The notes: generated by a model from the letters alone, not told the origin. A stretch of 64,000 bases of DNA from Blastococcus sp. TML/M2B (GCF_016612865.1 NZ_JAENZZ010000001.1:1426001-1490000); one strand, 5' to 3'. Shown: positions 8,785 to 17,066, counted from the stretch's first letter. Program-made: numbers and translations.

Positions 8785-9771
8785 TCAGCCGCGCGAGACC
8801 TTGCCCGGGTCGCGCTCGACGACGTCGCCGAGCGCGGCGTCGATGCGGGCCAGGACGTCGGCGTCCAGCGTCACGCCGGCGGCCTTGACGTTGTCCCGCA
8901 CCTGCTCCGGGCGGCTCGCGCCGATGATCGCCGCGGCCACGTTGGGGTTCTGCAGCACCCAGGCCACGGCCAGCTGGGCCATCGACAGGCCGAGGTCGGC
9001 CGCGATCGGCACGAGGTCCTGCACGCGGGTGAGCAGCTCCTCGTTGCGGAGGAAGCGCCGCATCGACCCGCCGGCCTCCGCGTGGCCGCCCCGGGAGTCC
9101 GGCGGCGGCTGCTGACCGGGCAGGTACTTGCCGGTGAGGATGCCCTGGGCCAGCGGCGACCAGACGATCTGGGAGAGGCCGTGCTTCTCCGACGTCGGCA
9201 CGACCTCGTCCTCGATGACCCGCCACAGCATCGAGTACTGCGGCTGGTTGGAGATCAGCTGGATGCCCAGCTCCCGGGCGAGCTCGGCGCCCGCGGCGAT
9301 CTCATCGGCGTTCCACTCGGAGACGCCGATGTAGAGGACCTTGCCCTGCCGCACCAGGTCGGCGAAGGCGGTCATCGTCTCCTCGAGCGGGACCGAGGAG
9401 TCGTAGCGGTGCGCCTGGTACAGGTCGACGTAGTCGGTCTGCAGCCGCCGCAGCGAGGCGGTGCAGCTCTCCATGATGTGCTTGCGGGACAGCCCGCGGT
9501 CGTTCTGCCCGGGACCGGTCGGCCAGTAGACCTTGGTGAAGATCTCCAGGCCCTCGCGGCGCTGACCGGACAGCGCCCGGCCGAGCACGGACTCGGCCTT
9601 GGTGCCGGCGTAGACGTCCGCGGTGTCGAAGGTCGTGATGCCTTCCTCGAGGGCGGCCTGCACGCAGGCGTGCGCGGCGTCCTCCTCGACCTGGCTGCCG
9701 TGGGTGAGCCAGTTGCCGTAGGCGATCTCGGAGATGGTCAGGCCGGAGCGGCCGAGGCGTCGGAATTCCAT
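8785..9771 (-). CDS. Aldo/keto reductase (voltage-gated K+ channel beta-subunit type)
   Basis: 328-residue NADPH-dependent aldo/keto reductase with a TIM barrel. It begins MEFRRLGRSGLTISEIAYGNW. Catalytic Asp and Tyr are seen in FDTADVYAG (near 50), the Lys in EIFTKVYWPT, and the His in YQAHRYD. The C-terminal cofactor motif IIGASRPEQVRDN is present. Sequence style matches the AKR11/Kv-beta-like bacterial oxidoreductases, whose substrates are usually unknown aldehydes. Its 5' end overlaps the end of the upstream MBL-hydrolase gene by 34 nt in another frame, so the two are probably coupled. Confidence 0.9.
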   Translation of the reverse strand: MEFRRLGRSGLTISEIAYGNWLTHGSQVEEDAAHACVQAALEEGITTFDTADVYAGTKAESVLGRALSGQRREGLEIFTKVYWPTGPGQNDRGLSRKHIMESCTASLRRLQTDYVDLYQAHRYDSSVPLEETMTAFADLVRQGKVLYIGVSEWNADEIAAGAELARELGIQLISNQPQYSMLWRVIEDEVVPTSEKHGLSQIVWSPLAQGILTGKYLPGQQPPPDSRGGHAEAGGSMRRFLRNEELLTRVQDLVPIAADLGLSMAQLAVAWVLQNPNVAAAIIGASRPEQVRDNVKAAGVTLDADVLARIDAALGDVVERDPGKVSRG

Positions 9772-10565
9772 GATCGCCGACGGTAGGCCTCCGCCCGCAG
9801 TTCCGCGCCGTCGGGCAGCAGGCGGGCTCCGTGCCGGGCCAGCCGGGCGGCCAGCTCCGGGGCGGGCGGGTTGTGGTGCCCCAGGTGGACGGCGACGACG
9901 TCGGTGCCCGCGGTGACCGCCCCGACGGCGCGCAGCCGGTCCAGCTGCGCCGGGAACGAGGCGAGGTCCAGGTGCCGGGTGCCGTGGTCGAGCCGGTCGC
10001 CGAAGGTCTGCTCGAGCAGGACGACGTCGAACGCGGCGTCGGTGAGGTCGGTGACGGCGGCGTCGGGCAGGGGGCCGGTGTCGGTGGCGTAGAGCAGCCG
10101 CCCGCCGTCCGGTGCGGTGACGTCGTAGAGCACCGTCGGCACCTCGTGGTCGGCCGGCAGCACGCGGACGGCGTACCCGCGGCGGCGCAGCGTCGCGCCG
10201 GGGGCGACCTCGACCAGCTCCACCGGCGCGTCCGGCGCGAGCCACGGGCGGCAGGTCTCGAGGACCTCCGGGGGGCCGACGACGGCGAGCGGCTCGTCGG
10301 GAAGCGCCCAGTGCCGCCACAGCAGGGCGAAGGGCGCGCAGTGGTCGGGGTGCGCGTGGGTCACCAGGACGGTGTGCACGCCGGCCAGCGAGACGCCGTC
10401 GGGCGGTAGCGCGGGGGAGAGGTCGAGCAGCACACCGCCGTCCACGAGGACCGAGGTCTGCCGACGGGACTCACCGCGCGAGCGGGCGTCCGCGCACGAG
10501 GCGCAGGAGCACCAGGGGTTCGGCCAGCCGTCGGCCGCGCCGGTGCCCAGCAGCCGGACGTGCAC
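9738..10565 (-). CDS. MBL-fold metallohydrolase (PhnP-like)
   Basis: 275-residue metallo-beta-lactamase-fold hydrolase. The dinuclear metal motif HAHPDH is at residues 70-75, with further ligands in LPADHEVPT, YATDTGP and VAVHLGHH. The N-terminal Cys-rich WCSCASCADA (18-27) resembles the extra zinc site of PhnP-type phosphodiesterases. The substrate is likely a small phosphodiester or nucleotide, but this is inferred only from the fold. Start is GTG. It is transcribed toward the aldo/keto reductase with a 34-nt overlap and follows the DUF3043 gene by 12 nt. Confidence 0.82.
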   Translation of the reverse strand: MHVRLLGTGAADGWPNPWCSCASCADARSRGESRRQTSVLVDGGVLLDLSPALPPDGVSLAGVHTVLVTHAHPDHCAPFALLWRHWALPDEPLAVVGPPEVLETCRPWLAPDAPVELVEVAPGATLRRRGYAVRVLPADHEVPTVLYDVTAPDGGRLLYATDTGPLPDAAVTDLTDAAFDVVLLEQTFGDRLDHGTRHLDLASFPAQLDRLRAVGAVTAGTDVVAVHLGHHNPPAPELAARLARHGARLLPDGAELRAEAYRRRSWNSDASAAPA

Positions 10566-10577
10566 GGAGCCCGGCGG

Positions 10578-11195
10578 TCAGACGTCGGCGCCGAGCGGGA
10601 CCTCGGGCTTGGGGAACCGCCAGCGGCGGATCATCGTCGCGCGGCTGATGCCGTACCAGGAGGCGCCGCGGGTCTTGGTCCCCGCCGGGAAGCGCTCGGC
10701 CAGCGCGCGCTTGATCTTCCGGTTCAGCACGACCGAGTCGACGATCAGCAGCAGGAAGAAGCCGAACAGCAGGAAGCTGGCGTAGCCGCGCACCGCGGCG
10801 CTGGGCACGAAGGTGCCGATCAGGGCGACGCCGGCGATGGCGAGGAACCAGCTGCCGACGTTGCGCCGGGAGTCGACGAGGTCGCGCACCAGCTTGCGGA
10901 CCGGGCCGCGGTCGCGGGCGGGCAGGTAGGCGTCGTCACCGCGGGCGGCGGCCTGGCGGACGTCCGCGCGCTTGGCGGCCTGCTGCTCGCGCATCCGGCG
11001 GTAGGCCTCCTTGCGCGTGGTCGGCGGAGGCGGCGGCGGGCCGGGACGGCGGCCCTGCGCCTCGCTGCGGCGCGGGGTGGGGCGGCCCTTGCCCGCGGCC
11101 TTCACCAGGTGCGCGGTGTGCTCGCTCGAGTCGGCCGAGGTGGCGGTGGCGGTCGTCTCGGCGGCGGTGCGGCGGCCGGGCAGGCGGAGCTTCAC
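10578..11195 (-). CDS. DUF3043 membrane protein
   Basis: 205-residue DUF3043 protein. A basic, Pro-rich cytoplasmic N terminus (1-90, including TRKEAYRRMREQQAAKRADV) is followed by two transmembrane helices (about 113-132 and 138-158) and a basic C-terminal domain ending RRWRFPKPEVPLG. The family is actinobacterial and uncharacterised. Start GTG lies 8 nt after TAGACT (11209-11204), consistent with leaderless transcription. It diverges from erpA. Confidence 0.85.
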   Translation of the reverse strand: MKLRLPGRRTAAETTATATSADSSEHTAHLVKAAGKGRPTPRRSEAQGRRPGPPPPPPTTRKEAYRRMREQQAAKRADVRQAAARGDDAYLPARDRGPVRKLVRDLVDSRRNVGSWFLAIAGVALIGTFVPSAAVRGYASFLLFGFFLLLIVDSVVLNRKIKRALAERFPAGTKTRGASWYGISRATMIRRWRFPKPEVPLGADV

Positions 11196-11203
11196 GGGTC
11201 AGG

Positions 11204-11209
11204 AGTCTA
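11204..11209 (-). promoter_or_regulatory. -10 box of DUF3043 gene
   Basis: TAGACT on the minus strand, 8 nt before the GTG start; leaderless arrangement. Confidence 0.45.
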
Positions 11210-11251
11210 CGTGGACCCCTGCGACGGCTCGGGAAACGTCGGCGAGCGCCG

Positions 11252-11257
11252 TACAGT
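11252..11257 (+). promoter_or_regulatory. Possible -10 box of erpA
   Basis: TACAGT about 80 nt before the erpA ATG, with no good -35 at 17 nt. The predicted leader of roughly 70 nt contains GGAGGAGG just before the start, so erpA, unlike many neighbours, has a conventional leader and ribosome binding site. Confidence 0.35.
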
Positions 11258-11336
11258 GGAAGAAGCTCCGCCACGGCGGCGTTGGTCCGCCGCAGATGGT
11301 GCGCAGCGGACACCTCGGATGGAGGAGGACACGGAT

Positions 11337-11708
11337 ATGACGGTGCAGGACACCACGACCCTCGACGGTGGTGCGGCCGGATCCACGGGCGTGCTGCTCA
11401 GCGACCCGGCGGCCGCCAAGGTCAAGGCACTGCTGGACCAGGAGGGCCGCGACGACCTGCGTCTGCGCATCGCCGTCCAGCCCGGTGGGTGCTCGGGCCT
11501 GCGGTACCAGCTGTTCTTCGACGAGCGGTACCTCGACGGCGACCAGACCTACGAGTTCGGTGGCGTCGAGGTCATCGTCGACCGCATGAGCGGCCCCTAC
11601 CTCGGTGGCGCCACGATCGACTTCGTCGACTCGATCGAGAAGCAGGGCTTCACGATCGACAACCCCAACGCCGGCAGCTCCTGCGCCTGCGGGGACAGCT
11701 TCAGCTGA
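11337..11708 (+). CDS. erpA: Iron-sulfur cluster insertion protein (A-type carrier)
   Basis: A-type Fe-S carrier (HesB/IscA/ErpA family) that delivers clusters to apoproteins. The 123 residues carry the three conserved ligands: Cys52 in GGCSGLRY and Cys116/Cys118 in SSCACGD near the C terminus. The ATG at 11337 is preferred over one 18 nt upstream because GGAGGAGG lies between the two. Orthologous to the Rv2204c group by position and sequence. Likely clients nearby are the Rieske protein and other respiratory enzymes, but that is inference. Confidence 0.93.
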   Translation: MTVQDTTTLDGGAAGSTGVLLSDPAAAKVKALLDQEGRDDLRLRIAVQPGGCSGLRYQLFFDERYLDGDQTYEFGGVEVIVDRMSGPYLGGATIDFVDSIEKQGFTIDNPNAGSSCACGDSFS

Positions 11709-11719
11709 TCCACCAGCGT

Positions 11720-11768
11720 TGAACCAGTGAGGCCCGGAACCGATGCGGTTCCGGGCCTCACTGGTTCA
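11720..11768. terminator. Bidirectional terminator between erpA and asnB
   Basis: Perfect 22-bp inverted repeat (11720-11741 with 11747-11768) around a 5-nt loop. It lies 11 nt after the erpA stop and 5 nt from the asnB stop, so it serves both convergent genes. There is no U-tract, as is common in high-GC actinobacteria. Confidence 0.85.
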
Positions 11769-11773
11769 TGCGG

Positions 11774-13705
11774 TCACAGCCGGACGGGGTAGACCGTCTG
11801 CGGGATCTCGGGGCGGATGCGGCCCTCGACGAAGATGCCGTGCCAGATCATGAAGACCAGCAGCGTCCAGAGCTTGCGGGAGTGGTCGACGGCCGAGCCG
11901 TTGCGCTGGTTCACCCGGTGCGCGGCCAGCATCGCCAGGACCTGCTTCTTGTCCAGCCACTCGTCGGTGTGGCTCGCCTCGATCACCGAGCGCGCCCAGT
12001 CGTGCAGGTCCTCGGCCAGCCAGTGCCGGGTGGGCACGGGGAAGCCGAGCTTGCGGCGGTTCAGCACGTGCGCGGGGACGATCTGCTCCAGCGCCCGGCG
12101 CAGCGCGTACTTCGTCGTCTCCTTGGTCACCCGCTGGTCGACCGGGAGGGTGCTGGCGACCCTGAAGACCTCGGGGTCGAGGAACGGGACGCGCAGCTCC
12201 AGCGAGTTGGCCATCGTCATCTTGTCGGCCTTGACCAGGATGTCGCCGCGCAGCCAGGTGAACAGGTCGACGTACTGCATGGCGGTGACGTCGTCGTAGC
12301 CGGCCGCGCGGGTGCGCTGGTACAGCTCGCGGGTCACGGTGACGTGCGACTGGTCCCGGTCGTGGGTGCGCAGGAAGCCCAGCTCGTCGTCCCGGAAGAG
12401 CCGGGCGTTGCCGTAGTAGCGCTCCTCGAGCGGGATCGACCCACGGCGCAGCAGGTCCTTGCCGCGCATGCCGTCGGGCAGGCGGGTCGACAGCGCACCG
12501 AGCGCGCGGAGGATGCCGCGGGGCAGCTTCTCGAACGCCGCCAGAGACAGTGGCTCGCGGTAGATGTTGTAGCCGCCGAACAGCTCGTCGGCGCCCTCGC
12601 CGGAGAGCACCACCTTCACGTGCTTCCGCGCCTCGCGGGCGATGAAGTACAGCGGGACGAGCGCCGGGTCGGCGACCGGGTCGTCGAGGTACCAGACCAC
12701 CAGCGGGATGGCGTCGGCGAACTCCTCGGGGGTGACCACCTTGGTGATGTGCTCGACGCCGATCGCGGCCGCCGACTCGGCGGCGACGTCGATCTCGGAG
12801 AACCCCTGCCGCTCGAACCCGGTGGTGAAGGTGAGCAGCTTGGGGTTGTAGCGCTTCGCGAGCGCGGCGATGGCGGTGGAGTCGATGCCCCCGGAGAGGA
12901 ACGACCCCACCGTGACGTCGGCGCGCATGTGCACCCGCACGGAGTCGTCGAGGACGTCGGCGATGCGGTCGTACAGGGCCTGCTGCTCGTCCCTCGCGAC
13001 CGGCCGGATCGGGAAGGTCGGGTGGAAGTAGCGCGCCGTCGTCAGCTCGCCGTCGGCGACGGTGAAGCGGGTGCCGCTCTCGATCCGCCGGATCCCGCGG
13101 TGCAGGGTCGCGGGCTCGGGGACGTACTGCAGGGTCAGGTAGTGCTGGAGGGAGGCGGGGTCGACGCCGCCGGACGCCTCGCTGCCCCCGAGCAGCTCCA
13201 GCAGCGCCTTCTTCTCGGAGGAGAAGGCGACGGCGCCGTCGGCGAGGCGGGTCACGAACAGCGGCTTGATGCCGAAGGGGTCCCGGGCGCCGAACACCGT
13301 CTTCTCCTGGGTGTCCCAGATGAGGAAGGCGAACATGCCGCGCAGCCGGTGGACGACGTCCTCGCCCCACACGTGGTAGCCGGCGACGATCGCCTCGGTG
13401 TCGCCCTCGGTGGCGAACGTGGCCCCGGCCGCCGCGAGCTCCTCGCGGAGCTCGACGTAGTTGTAGATCTCGCCGTTGAAGACGATCCGGTAGCGGCCGT
13501 CGGCGTAGGCCATCGGCTGGTGGCTGTGCTCGATGTCGATGAACGACAGCCGGTTGAAGCCGAACACCGCCGAGCCGTCCCACCACTGCTCGGTCTCGTC
13601 GGGGCCCCGGTGGCGCAGGCAGTGCTGGGCCGAGCGCACCGCCGCGACCGTGCCGTCGTCGACGCGGTCGGCGTCGGTGGAGAAGTAGGCGAGCAGGCCG
13701 CACAT
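11774..13705 (-). CDS. asnB: Asparagine synthase (glutamine-hydrolysing)
   Basis: Class B asparagine synthetase making asparagine from aspartate, ATP and glutamine. The 643 residues begin MCGLLAYF; Cys2 is the glutaminase nucleophile after Met removal. The class II glutamine amidotransferase domain covers about 1-225. The ATP-pyrophosphatase domain follows, with the PP-loop SGGIDSTA near 265 and GEGADELFGGYN near 365. Length agrees with the M. tuberculosis Rv2201 type. Some members of this family amidate cell-wall peptides instead (AsnB/LtsA type), which this longer form could do. It stands alone between a terminator and the DUF3817 gene. Confidence 0.92.
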   Translation of the reverse strand: MCGLLAYFSTDADRVDDGTVAAVRSAQHCLRHRGPDETEQWWDGSAVFGFNRLSFIDIEHSHQPMAYADGRYRIVFNGEIYNYVELREELAAAGATFATEGDTEAIVAGYHVWGEDVVHRLRGMFAFLIWDTQEKTVFGARDPFGIKPLFVTRLADGAVAFSSEKKALLELLGGSEASGGVDPASLQHYLTLQYVPEPATLHRGIRRIESGTRFTVADGELTTARYFHPTFPIRPVARDEQQALYDRIADVLDDSVRVHMRADVTVGSFLSGGIDSTAIAALAKRYNPKLLTFTTGFERQGFSEIDVAAESAAAIGVEHITKVVTPEEFADAIPLVVWYLDDPVADPALVPLYFIAREARKHVKVVLSGEGADELFGGYNIYREPLSLAAFEKLPRGILRALGALSTRLPDGMRGKDLLRRGSIPLEERYYGNARLFRDDELGFLRTHDRDQSHVTVTRELYQRTRAAGYDDVTAMQYVDLFTWLRGDILVKADKMTMANSLELRVPFLDPEVFRVASTLPVDQRVTKETTKYALRRALEQIVPAHVLNRRKLGFPVPTRHWLAEDLHDWARSVIEASHTDEWLDKKQVLAMLAAHRVNQRNGSAVDHSRKLWTLLVFMIWHGIFVEGRIRPEIPQTVYPVRL

Positions 13706-13754
13706 CAGGCGCAGGTCTCCCGGGGGATCGCAGGGGGAAGGGCGGGCCGGTGGG

Positions 13755-14105
13755 TCAGACCTGCTGGCCGGCGCGCATCCTCGCCGTCGCGCGGCGCTCG
13801 GCGACGAAGGAGAGGACCGGAACCGTGCCGGCGATGACTGTGAGCAGGAAACCCTTGAGGGTCCACTTCGCGCGCAGCGCGAGGTCGACCGCCGACAGGA
13901 AGAACAGGCCGTAGAGCCAGCCGTGGGCGGTGCCCAGGACGGTGGACGGCCCGGGGACGTCGGCCAGGTGGTTGAGCGGCACCGCGACGAAGATCAGCGC
14001 GATGAGCAGGACGCCGACCACGGTGGCCATGACCCGGTAGCGCAGCAGGGCTTGGGCGATGGCCTCGGCCGAGGTGCGGGAGGAGGCTGTGCGCTCACTG
14101 GCCAT
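13755..14105 (-). CDS. DUF3817 membrane protein
   Basis: 116-residue DUF3817 protein with three hydrophobic helices (about 24-45, 58-77, 83-103). The family signature DVPGPSTVLGTAHGWLYGLFF links the first two. Family function is unknown, but members commonly flank cytochrome oxidase genes in actinobacteria, as here. The start overlaps the end of the upstream membrane-protein gene by 11 nt, so the pair is likely coupled. Confidence 0.85.
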   Translation of the reverse strand: MASERTASSRTSAEAIAQALLRYRVMATVVGVLLIALIFVAVPLNHLADVPGPSTVLGTAHGWLYGLFFLSAVDLALRAKWTLKGFLLTVIAGTVPVLSFVAERRATARMRAGQQV

Positions 14106-14460
14106 GACTGGCCCGCTGCCCGAGGGCCTTCTCGTTGAGCTCGGCGAGGTGGGCGTTGTAGGCGGCCAGCTCCGGGTCGCCGGTGGTGTCGATCCGCGGC
14201 CGCTGGTAGAGGACCACGGCGTTGCCGGGGACGTCGTCGTCCGGGTCGCGGTGCAGCTCCTCGCGCGCCATGCGGACGTAGAACCACAGCCCCATCACGC
14301 CGTAGAGCGGCCATTGCAGCGCGTAGCTCCAGTTGACCGCGCCACCGCCGTCCTCGGCCTTGGAGAGCTGCCAGTACCCGAGGAACCAGGTGGCGACGAA
14401 GAGCGCGGCCACCAACAGGTGGAGGAGCACCCACTTGGGGGTCAGCAGGCGGTACCACAC
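14095..14460 (-). CDS. Small membrane protein next to ctaC, unknown function
   Basis: 121-residue protein. The N terminus MWYRLLTPKWVLLHLL leads into a transmembrane helix (about 9-28), then a second one (45-62), then a charged cytoplasmic tail. Proteins of this shape lie divergent from ctaC in many actinobacteria and are sometimes misnamed glucitol-operon regulators; a SURF1-like oxidase-assembly role has been suggested by context only. Start GTG is 6 nt after TAGAGT (14472-14467), a leaderless arrangement. Confidence 0.72.
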   Translation of the reverse strand: MWYRLLTPKWVLLHLLVAALFVATWFLGYWQLSKAEDGGGAVNWSYALQWPLYGVMGLWFYVRMAREELHRDPDDDVPGNAVVLYQRPRIDTTGDPELAAYNAHLAELNEKALGQRASHGQ

Positions 14461-14466
14461 GCCACG

Positions 14467-14472
14467 ACTCTA
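14467..14472 (-). promoter_or_regulatory. -10 box of the gene at 14460
   Basis: TAGAGT on the minus strand, 6 nt before the GTG. The divergent ctaC probably uses TAGTCT at 14579-14584, giving a leader of about 100 nt. Confidence 0.45.
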
Positions 14473-14691
14473 ACCACCCGCCCGATCCGGCGGCCGCGGC
14501 GCGGGCGCGTGATGGGCCACAGCAGTCGCGACCCGCCGGGCCGGGGTCTCCGGTGGCCGGCCGCCGAGCGCCGTCGGCTAGTCTCGGCACACACTGAGAT
14601 CGGCGTGGACGCCGCCTGCCGAGACCGGCCGGCGGACCCGCTGGGAGGACCGTCCGGGCGCTCCGGACGGAGGACGAGGAGGCAACGAGCA

Positions 14692-15579
14692 GTGGCTCGA
14701 GGCAGCAGGCTCGCGCGGCTGGCCGCGCTCGGTCTCCTGGGGGTGTTGACCCTCACCGGGTGCGACATGCCCAACAACGAGTTCTGGCGGTTCGGCTGGC
14801 CCGAGGGCGTCACCGACGAAGCCGAGTCGATGCGCGAGCTGTGGACCGGCTCGGTCATCGCGGCGCTGATCGTCGGCTTCCTGGTCTGGGGGCTGATCCT
14901 CTACTCGGTCGTCGCCCACCGGAAGCGCAGTGACGAGCTCCCGCGGCAGACGGCCTACAACCTGCCGCTGGAGATCGCCTACACGATCGCGCCGTTCTTG
15001 ATCATCGCGGCGCTGTTCTTCTTCACCGTGGTGACGCAGAACGAGGTGAAGGAGCGCAGCGACAACCCGGACGAGACGATCGCGGTCAACGCCTTCAAGT
15101 GGAACTGGCAGTTCGTCTATCCGGAGACCACGGGCACCGACGGCGAACCGGTCAACACCATCGGCACCAGCGAGGAGATCCCGATCCTGGTCCTGCCGAC
15201 CGATCGGACGATCCGCTTCGAGGTCGCCTCCGCCGACGTCATCCACTCGTTCTGGGTGCCGGAGTTCCTGTTCAAGCTCGACGTCATCCCGGGCAACGAG
15301 AACGGCCGGGACAACGTCTTCGAGGTGACCGTCCGAGAGGAGGGCGCCTACGTGGGCCGCTGTGCCGAGCTGTGCGGGACCTACCACGCATACATGAACT
15401 TCGAGGTGCGCGCCGTCTCCGGTGACGACTACGACGCCTACCTCGCCGCGCGCGAGGAGGGCCTGGACACCTTCGAGGCCCTCGAGGAGATCGGCCAGCC
15501 GGGGTCCTCGTCGACCACCACGCCCCTGGAGCTCTTCCAGGCCAAGAACGACAACCAGCAGCAGTCGAGCAATGGCTGA
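14692..15579 (+). CDS. ctaC: Cytochrome c oxidase subunit II
   Basis: Subunit II of the aa3-type oxidase, which receives electrons at the CuA centre. The 295 residues begin with a lipoprotein signal: hydrophobic 10-21 and lipobox LTGC, Cys24. Two transmembrane helices follow (about 60-82 and 100-122), then a cupredoxin domain on the outer face. CuA ligands are in CAELCGTYHAYM (Cys224, Cys228, His232, Met235) and His in VIHSFW. Start is GTG with GGAGG upstream. ctaF follows at 45 nt. No ctaD (subunit I) lies between, so it must be elsewhere, as in mycobacteria. Confidence 0.95.
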   Translation: MARGSRLARLAALGLLGVLTLTGCDMPNNEFWRFGWPEGVTDEAESMRELWTGSVIAALIVGFLVWGLILYSVVAHRKRSDELPRQTAYNLPLEIAYTIAPFLIIAALFFFTVVTQNEVKERSDNPDETIAVNAFKWNWQFVYPETTGTDGEPVNTIGTSEEIPILVLPTDRTIRFEVASADVIHSFWVPEFLFKLDVIPGNENGRDNVFEVTVREEGAYVGRCAELCGTYHAYMNFEVRAVSGDDYDAYLAAREEGLDTFEALEEIGQPGSSSTTTPLELFQAKNDNQQQSSNG

Positions 15580-15624
15580 CCGCTGCACGGCCGGCACCGG
15601 CACGACGCCTGAGGAGGCACGACC

Positions 15625-16029
15625 GTGAAGGTCGAGGCGCTGATCTTCAACATCATCGCGATCTTCTGCATCGGTGCAGGAATCGTCTACGGGGTGTGGG
15701 CGAGGGAGCCGATCGGCACTACCGCGCTGATCCTCTCCGCCGGCCTGACCGGCATGGTCGGCATGTTCTTCTGGTTCGTGTCGCGGCGCATCGACGCCCG
15801 CCCCGAGGACCGCAAGGACGCCGAGATGGCCGACGGCGCCGGCGAGCTGGGCTTCTTCAGCCCGGCCAGCTACTGGCCGCTCGCCGTCGCCCTGTCGGTC
15901 GGTCTGGCCGCCCTGGGCCTGGCGTTCTGGTACTACTGGCTGATGGCGATGGGTGCCGCCGCGATCCTCATCGCGGTCGGCGGCCTGCTCTTCGAGTACT
16001 ACGTGGGGCAGAACGCCACGCAGAGCTGA
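15625..16029 (+). CDS. ctaF: Cytochrome c oxidase subunit IV (actinobacterial)
   Basis: 134-residue subunit IV of the actinobacterial aa3 oxidase. It has four hydrophobic helices (about 3-24, 31-52, 84-105, 108-127) and the short basic loop RRIDARPEDRKDAEM. In mycobacteria this subunit (Rv2199c) sits in the bcc-aa3 supercomplex and supports assembly; no redox centre is expected. GAGGAGG-like sequence precedes the ATG. It follows ctaC directly and is followed by a strong terminator. Confidence 0.92.
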   Translation: MKVEALIFNIIAIFCIGAGIVYGVWAREPIGTTALILSAGLTGMVGMFFWFVSRRIDARPEDRKDAEMADGAGELGFFSPASYWPLAVALSVGLAALGLAFWYYWLMAMGAAAILIAVGGLLFEYYVGQNATQS

Positions 16030-16042
16030 GCACCACCCGAGC

Positions 16043-16080
16043 CCGAGGGCCCCTTCCGCTGCGGCGGGAGGGGCCCTCGG
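16043..16080 (+). terminator. Terminator after ctaF
   Basis: 12-bp perfect inverted repeat (16043-16054 with 16069-16080) and a 14-nt loop, starting 13 nt after the ctaF stop. Confidence 0.8.
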
Positions 16081-16116
16081 CCGTTGGAGGCCCGACCCTG
16101 TGCCCGCGCGGGGCGC

Positions 16117-16174
16117 ACGCTGTCCCTGAGGCGGCCATCCGGCGGGGTGATCTGGCCGCCGGGGGGACGACGTA
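16117..16174 (+). repeat. Degenerate 58-bp direct repeat, copy 1
   Basis: Matches 16933-16990 at 48 of 58 positions without gaps. It contains an internal inverted repeat GGCGGCCA ... TGGCCGCC, so it can fold as a hairpin. Confidence 0.75.
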
Positions 16175-16200
16175 CCGGCGGTCGCGAACGGGCCTGCGCT

Positions 16201-16267
16201 GAGGGACGCCCACTCTGCGCGCGGGATGCCGACGACGCGCCCTCGATCGCGCCCGCACCGTCCGGGA
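16201..16267 (+). repeat. Degenerate ~67-bp direct repeat, copy 1
   Basis: Related to 16744-16809 by eye, about three-quarters identical with a one-base gap. Both start with GCCCACTC and contain a CGATCGCG core. It lies about 26 nt after the first 58-bp repeat. Confidence 0.6.
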
Positions 16268-16743
16268 GTCACGCGCAACGTGACCGCGGTGCAGAGCACG
16301 ATCGGGTGGATGGCAGGCAGCGTCAGCCGGCCGACACAGCTCCCAGCCCCCTCCTGCGCCGACGTGACTCCTGCCCCTGGTCGCCCTCTCGCGTGGCGCT
16401 GGTCGGCTCCGGAGCCGGAGCGTGGGCCTGGACCAGGCCGCGCGCTGGGCCCATGCACCGCGGGTCTCCTCAGCCAGGATCGCCAGCAGGTTGGCGTTCG
16501 CCTCGGAGTAGCGGACCGCGCGGTGTACACCTGGCTTCGGCTGCCTCGCGCTCATCGGTGAGCTCGTGGTGCTTCTCGGATGGTGGCGGAGCACTCGCGG
16601 GTCGAACCGACCCTGGGGTGGCCAGCCGCCCGTGGTGCGCCCGTGAGGGTCAGCGCGCACTCGGATCCGACAGCGGCCTGCGGACGCCAGGACGGTCGCC
16701 GGGCCACGCCCACCGAGGCGGAGCGGCTGATGCGGGTGCGGTG

Positions 16744-16809
16744 GAGGGGCGCCCACTCCGCGCGCCGGGTACCGACGATGCGGGCGCGATCGCGTCGGCA
16801 ACGTCCGGA
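16744..16809 (+). repeat. Degenerate ~67-bp direct repeat, copy 2
   Basis: Second copy of the element at 16201-16267. A partial third copy (GCCCACTCTGCGCGCGGG) is at 16897-16914. Confidence 0.6.
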
Positions 16810-16932
16810 CGTCGCCCGCACTCCGGTCCCCGGAGCAGCTGCAACGGCGAGGTCCCATGGGCGTGGCAGGTGCCTCCACGAGCCGTCGGGGGGCGAGCCC
16901 ACTCTGCGCGCGGGCGATCGAGGCAGCTGGCG

Positions 16933-16990
16933 ACGCCGTCCCTGAGACGGCCATTCGGCAAGCGGTTCTGGCCGCCTGAGGGACGACGTA
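16933..16990 (+). repeat. Degenerate 58-bp direct repeat, copy 2
   Basis: Second copy of the element at 16117-16174; the internal palindrome CGGCCA ... TGGCCG is kept. It directly follows the partial third copy of the other repeat, so the two elements occur as neighbours twice. Confidence 0.75.
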
Positions 16991-17028
16991 CGCGTGGCGG
17001 GGGAGGGGCCCACCCGCCCCCGTACATG

Positions 17029-17066
17029 CAGCAGGGCCCCGGTGGAGATCCACCGGGGCCCTGCTG
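17029..17066. terminator. Terminator after qcrB
   Basis: Perfect 18-bp inverted repeat (17029-17046 with 17049-17066), 16 nt past the qcrB stop on the minus strand. It may also stop read-through from the plus strand. Confidence 0.85.

Larger units (their letters stand above)
16081..17028. other. Gene-free, repeat-bearing interval between ctaF and qcrB
   Basis: About 950 bp between two terminators with no supportable gene. Stop-free frames exist on both strands, but they lack recognisable domains, ribosome binding sites and family starts, and are expected at this GC. The DNA carries degenerate repeats (listed separately), and its short palindromes are not those of coding DNA. In M. tuberculosis the same slot holds Rv2197c and mmpS3; neither is detectable here. 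It may be a decayed gene region or an accumulation of intergenic repeat elements. Confidence 0.6.

Noticed and set aside
16226-16561. 111-codon plus-strand frame in the same interval
   Set aside because: Arg/Pro-rich composition of a shadow frame and no conserved pattern.
16117-16990. CRISPR or integron attC array in the repeat interval
   Set aside because: Repeats are few, degenerate and irregularly spaced, and no cas or integrase gene is near.
15968-17053. 361-codon stop-free minus-strand frame across the repeat interval
   Set aside because: No recognisable domain, no ribosome binding site, and it runs through two terminators and antisense into ctaF; expected by chance at this GC.
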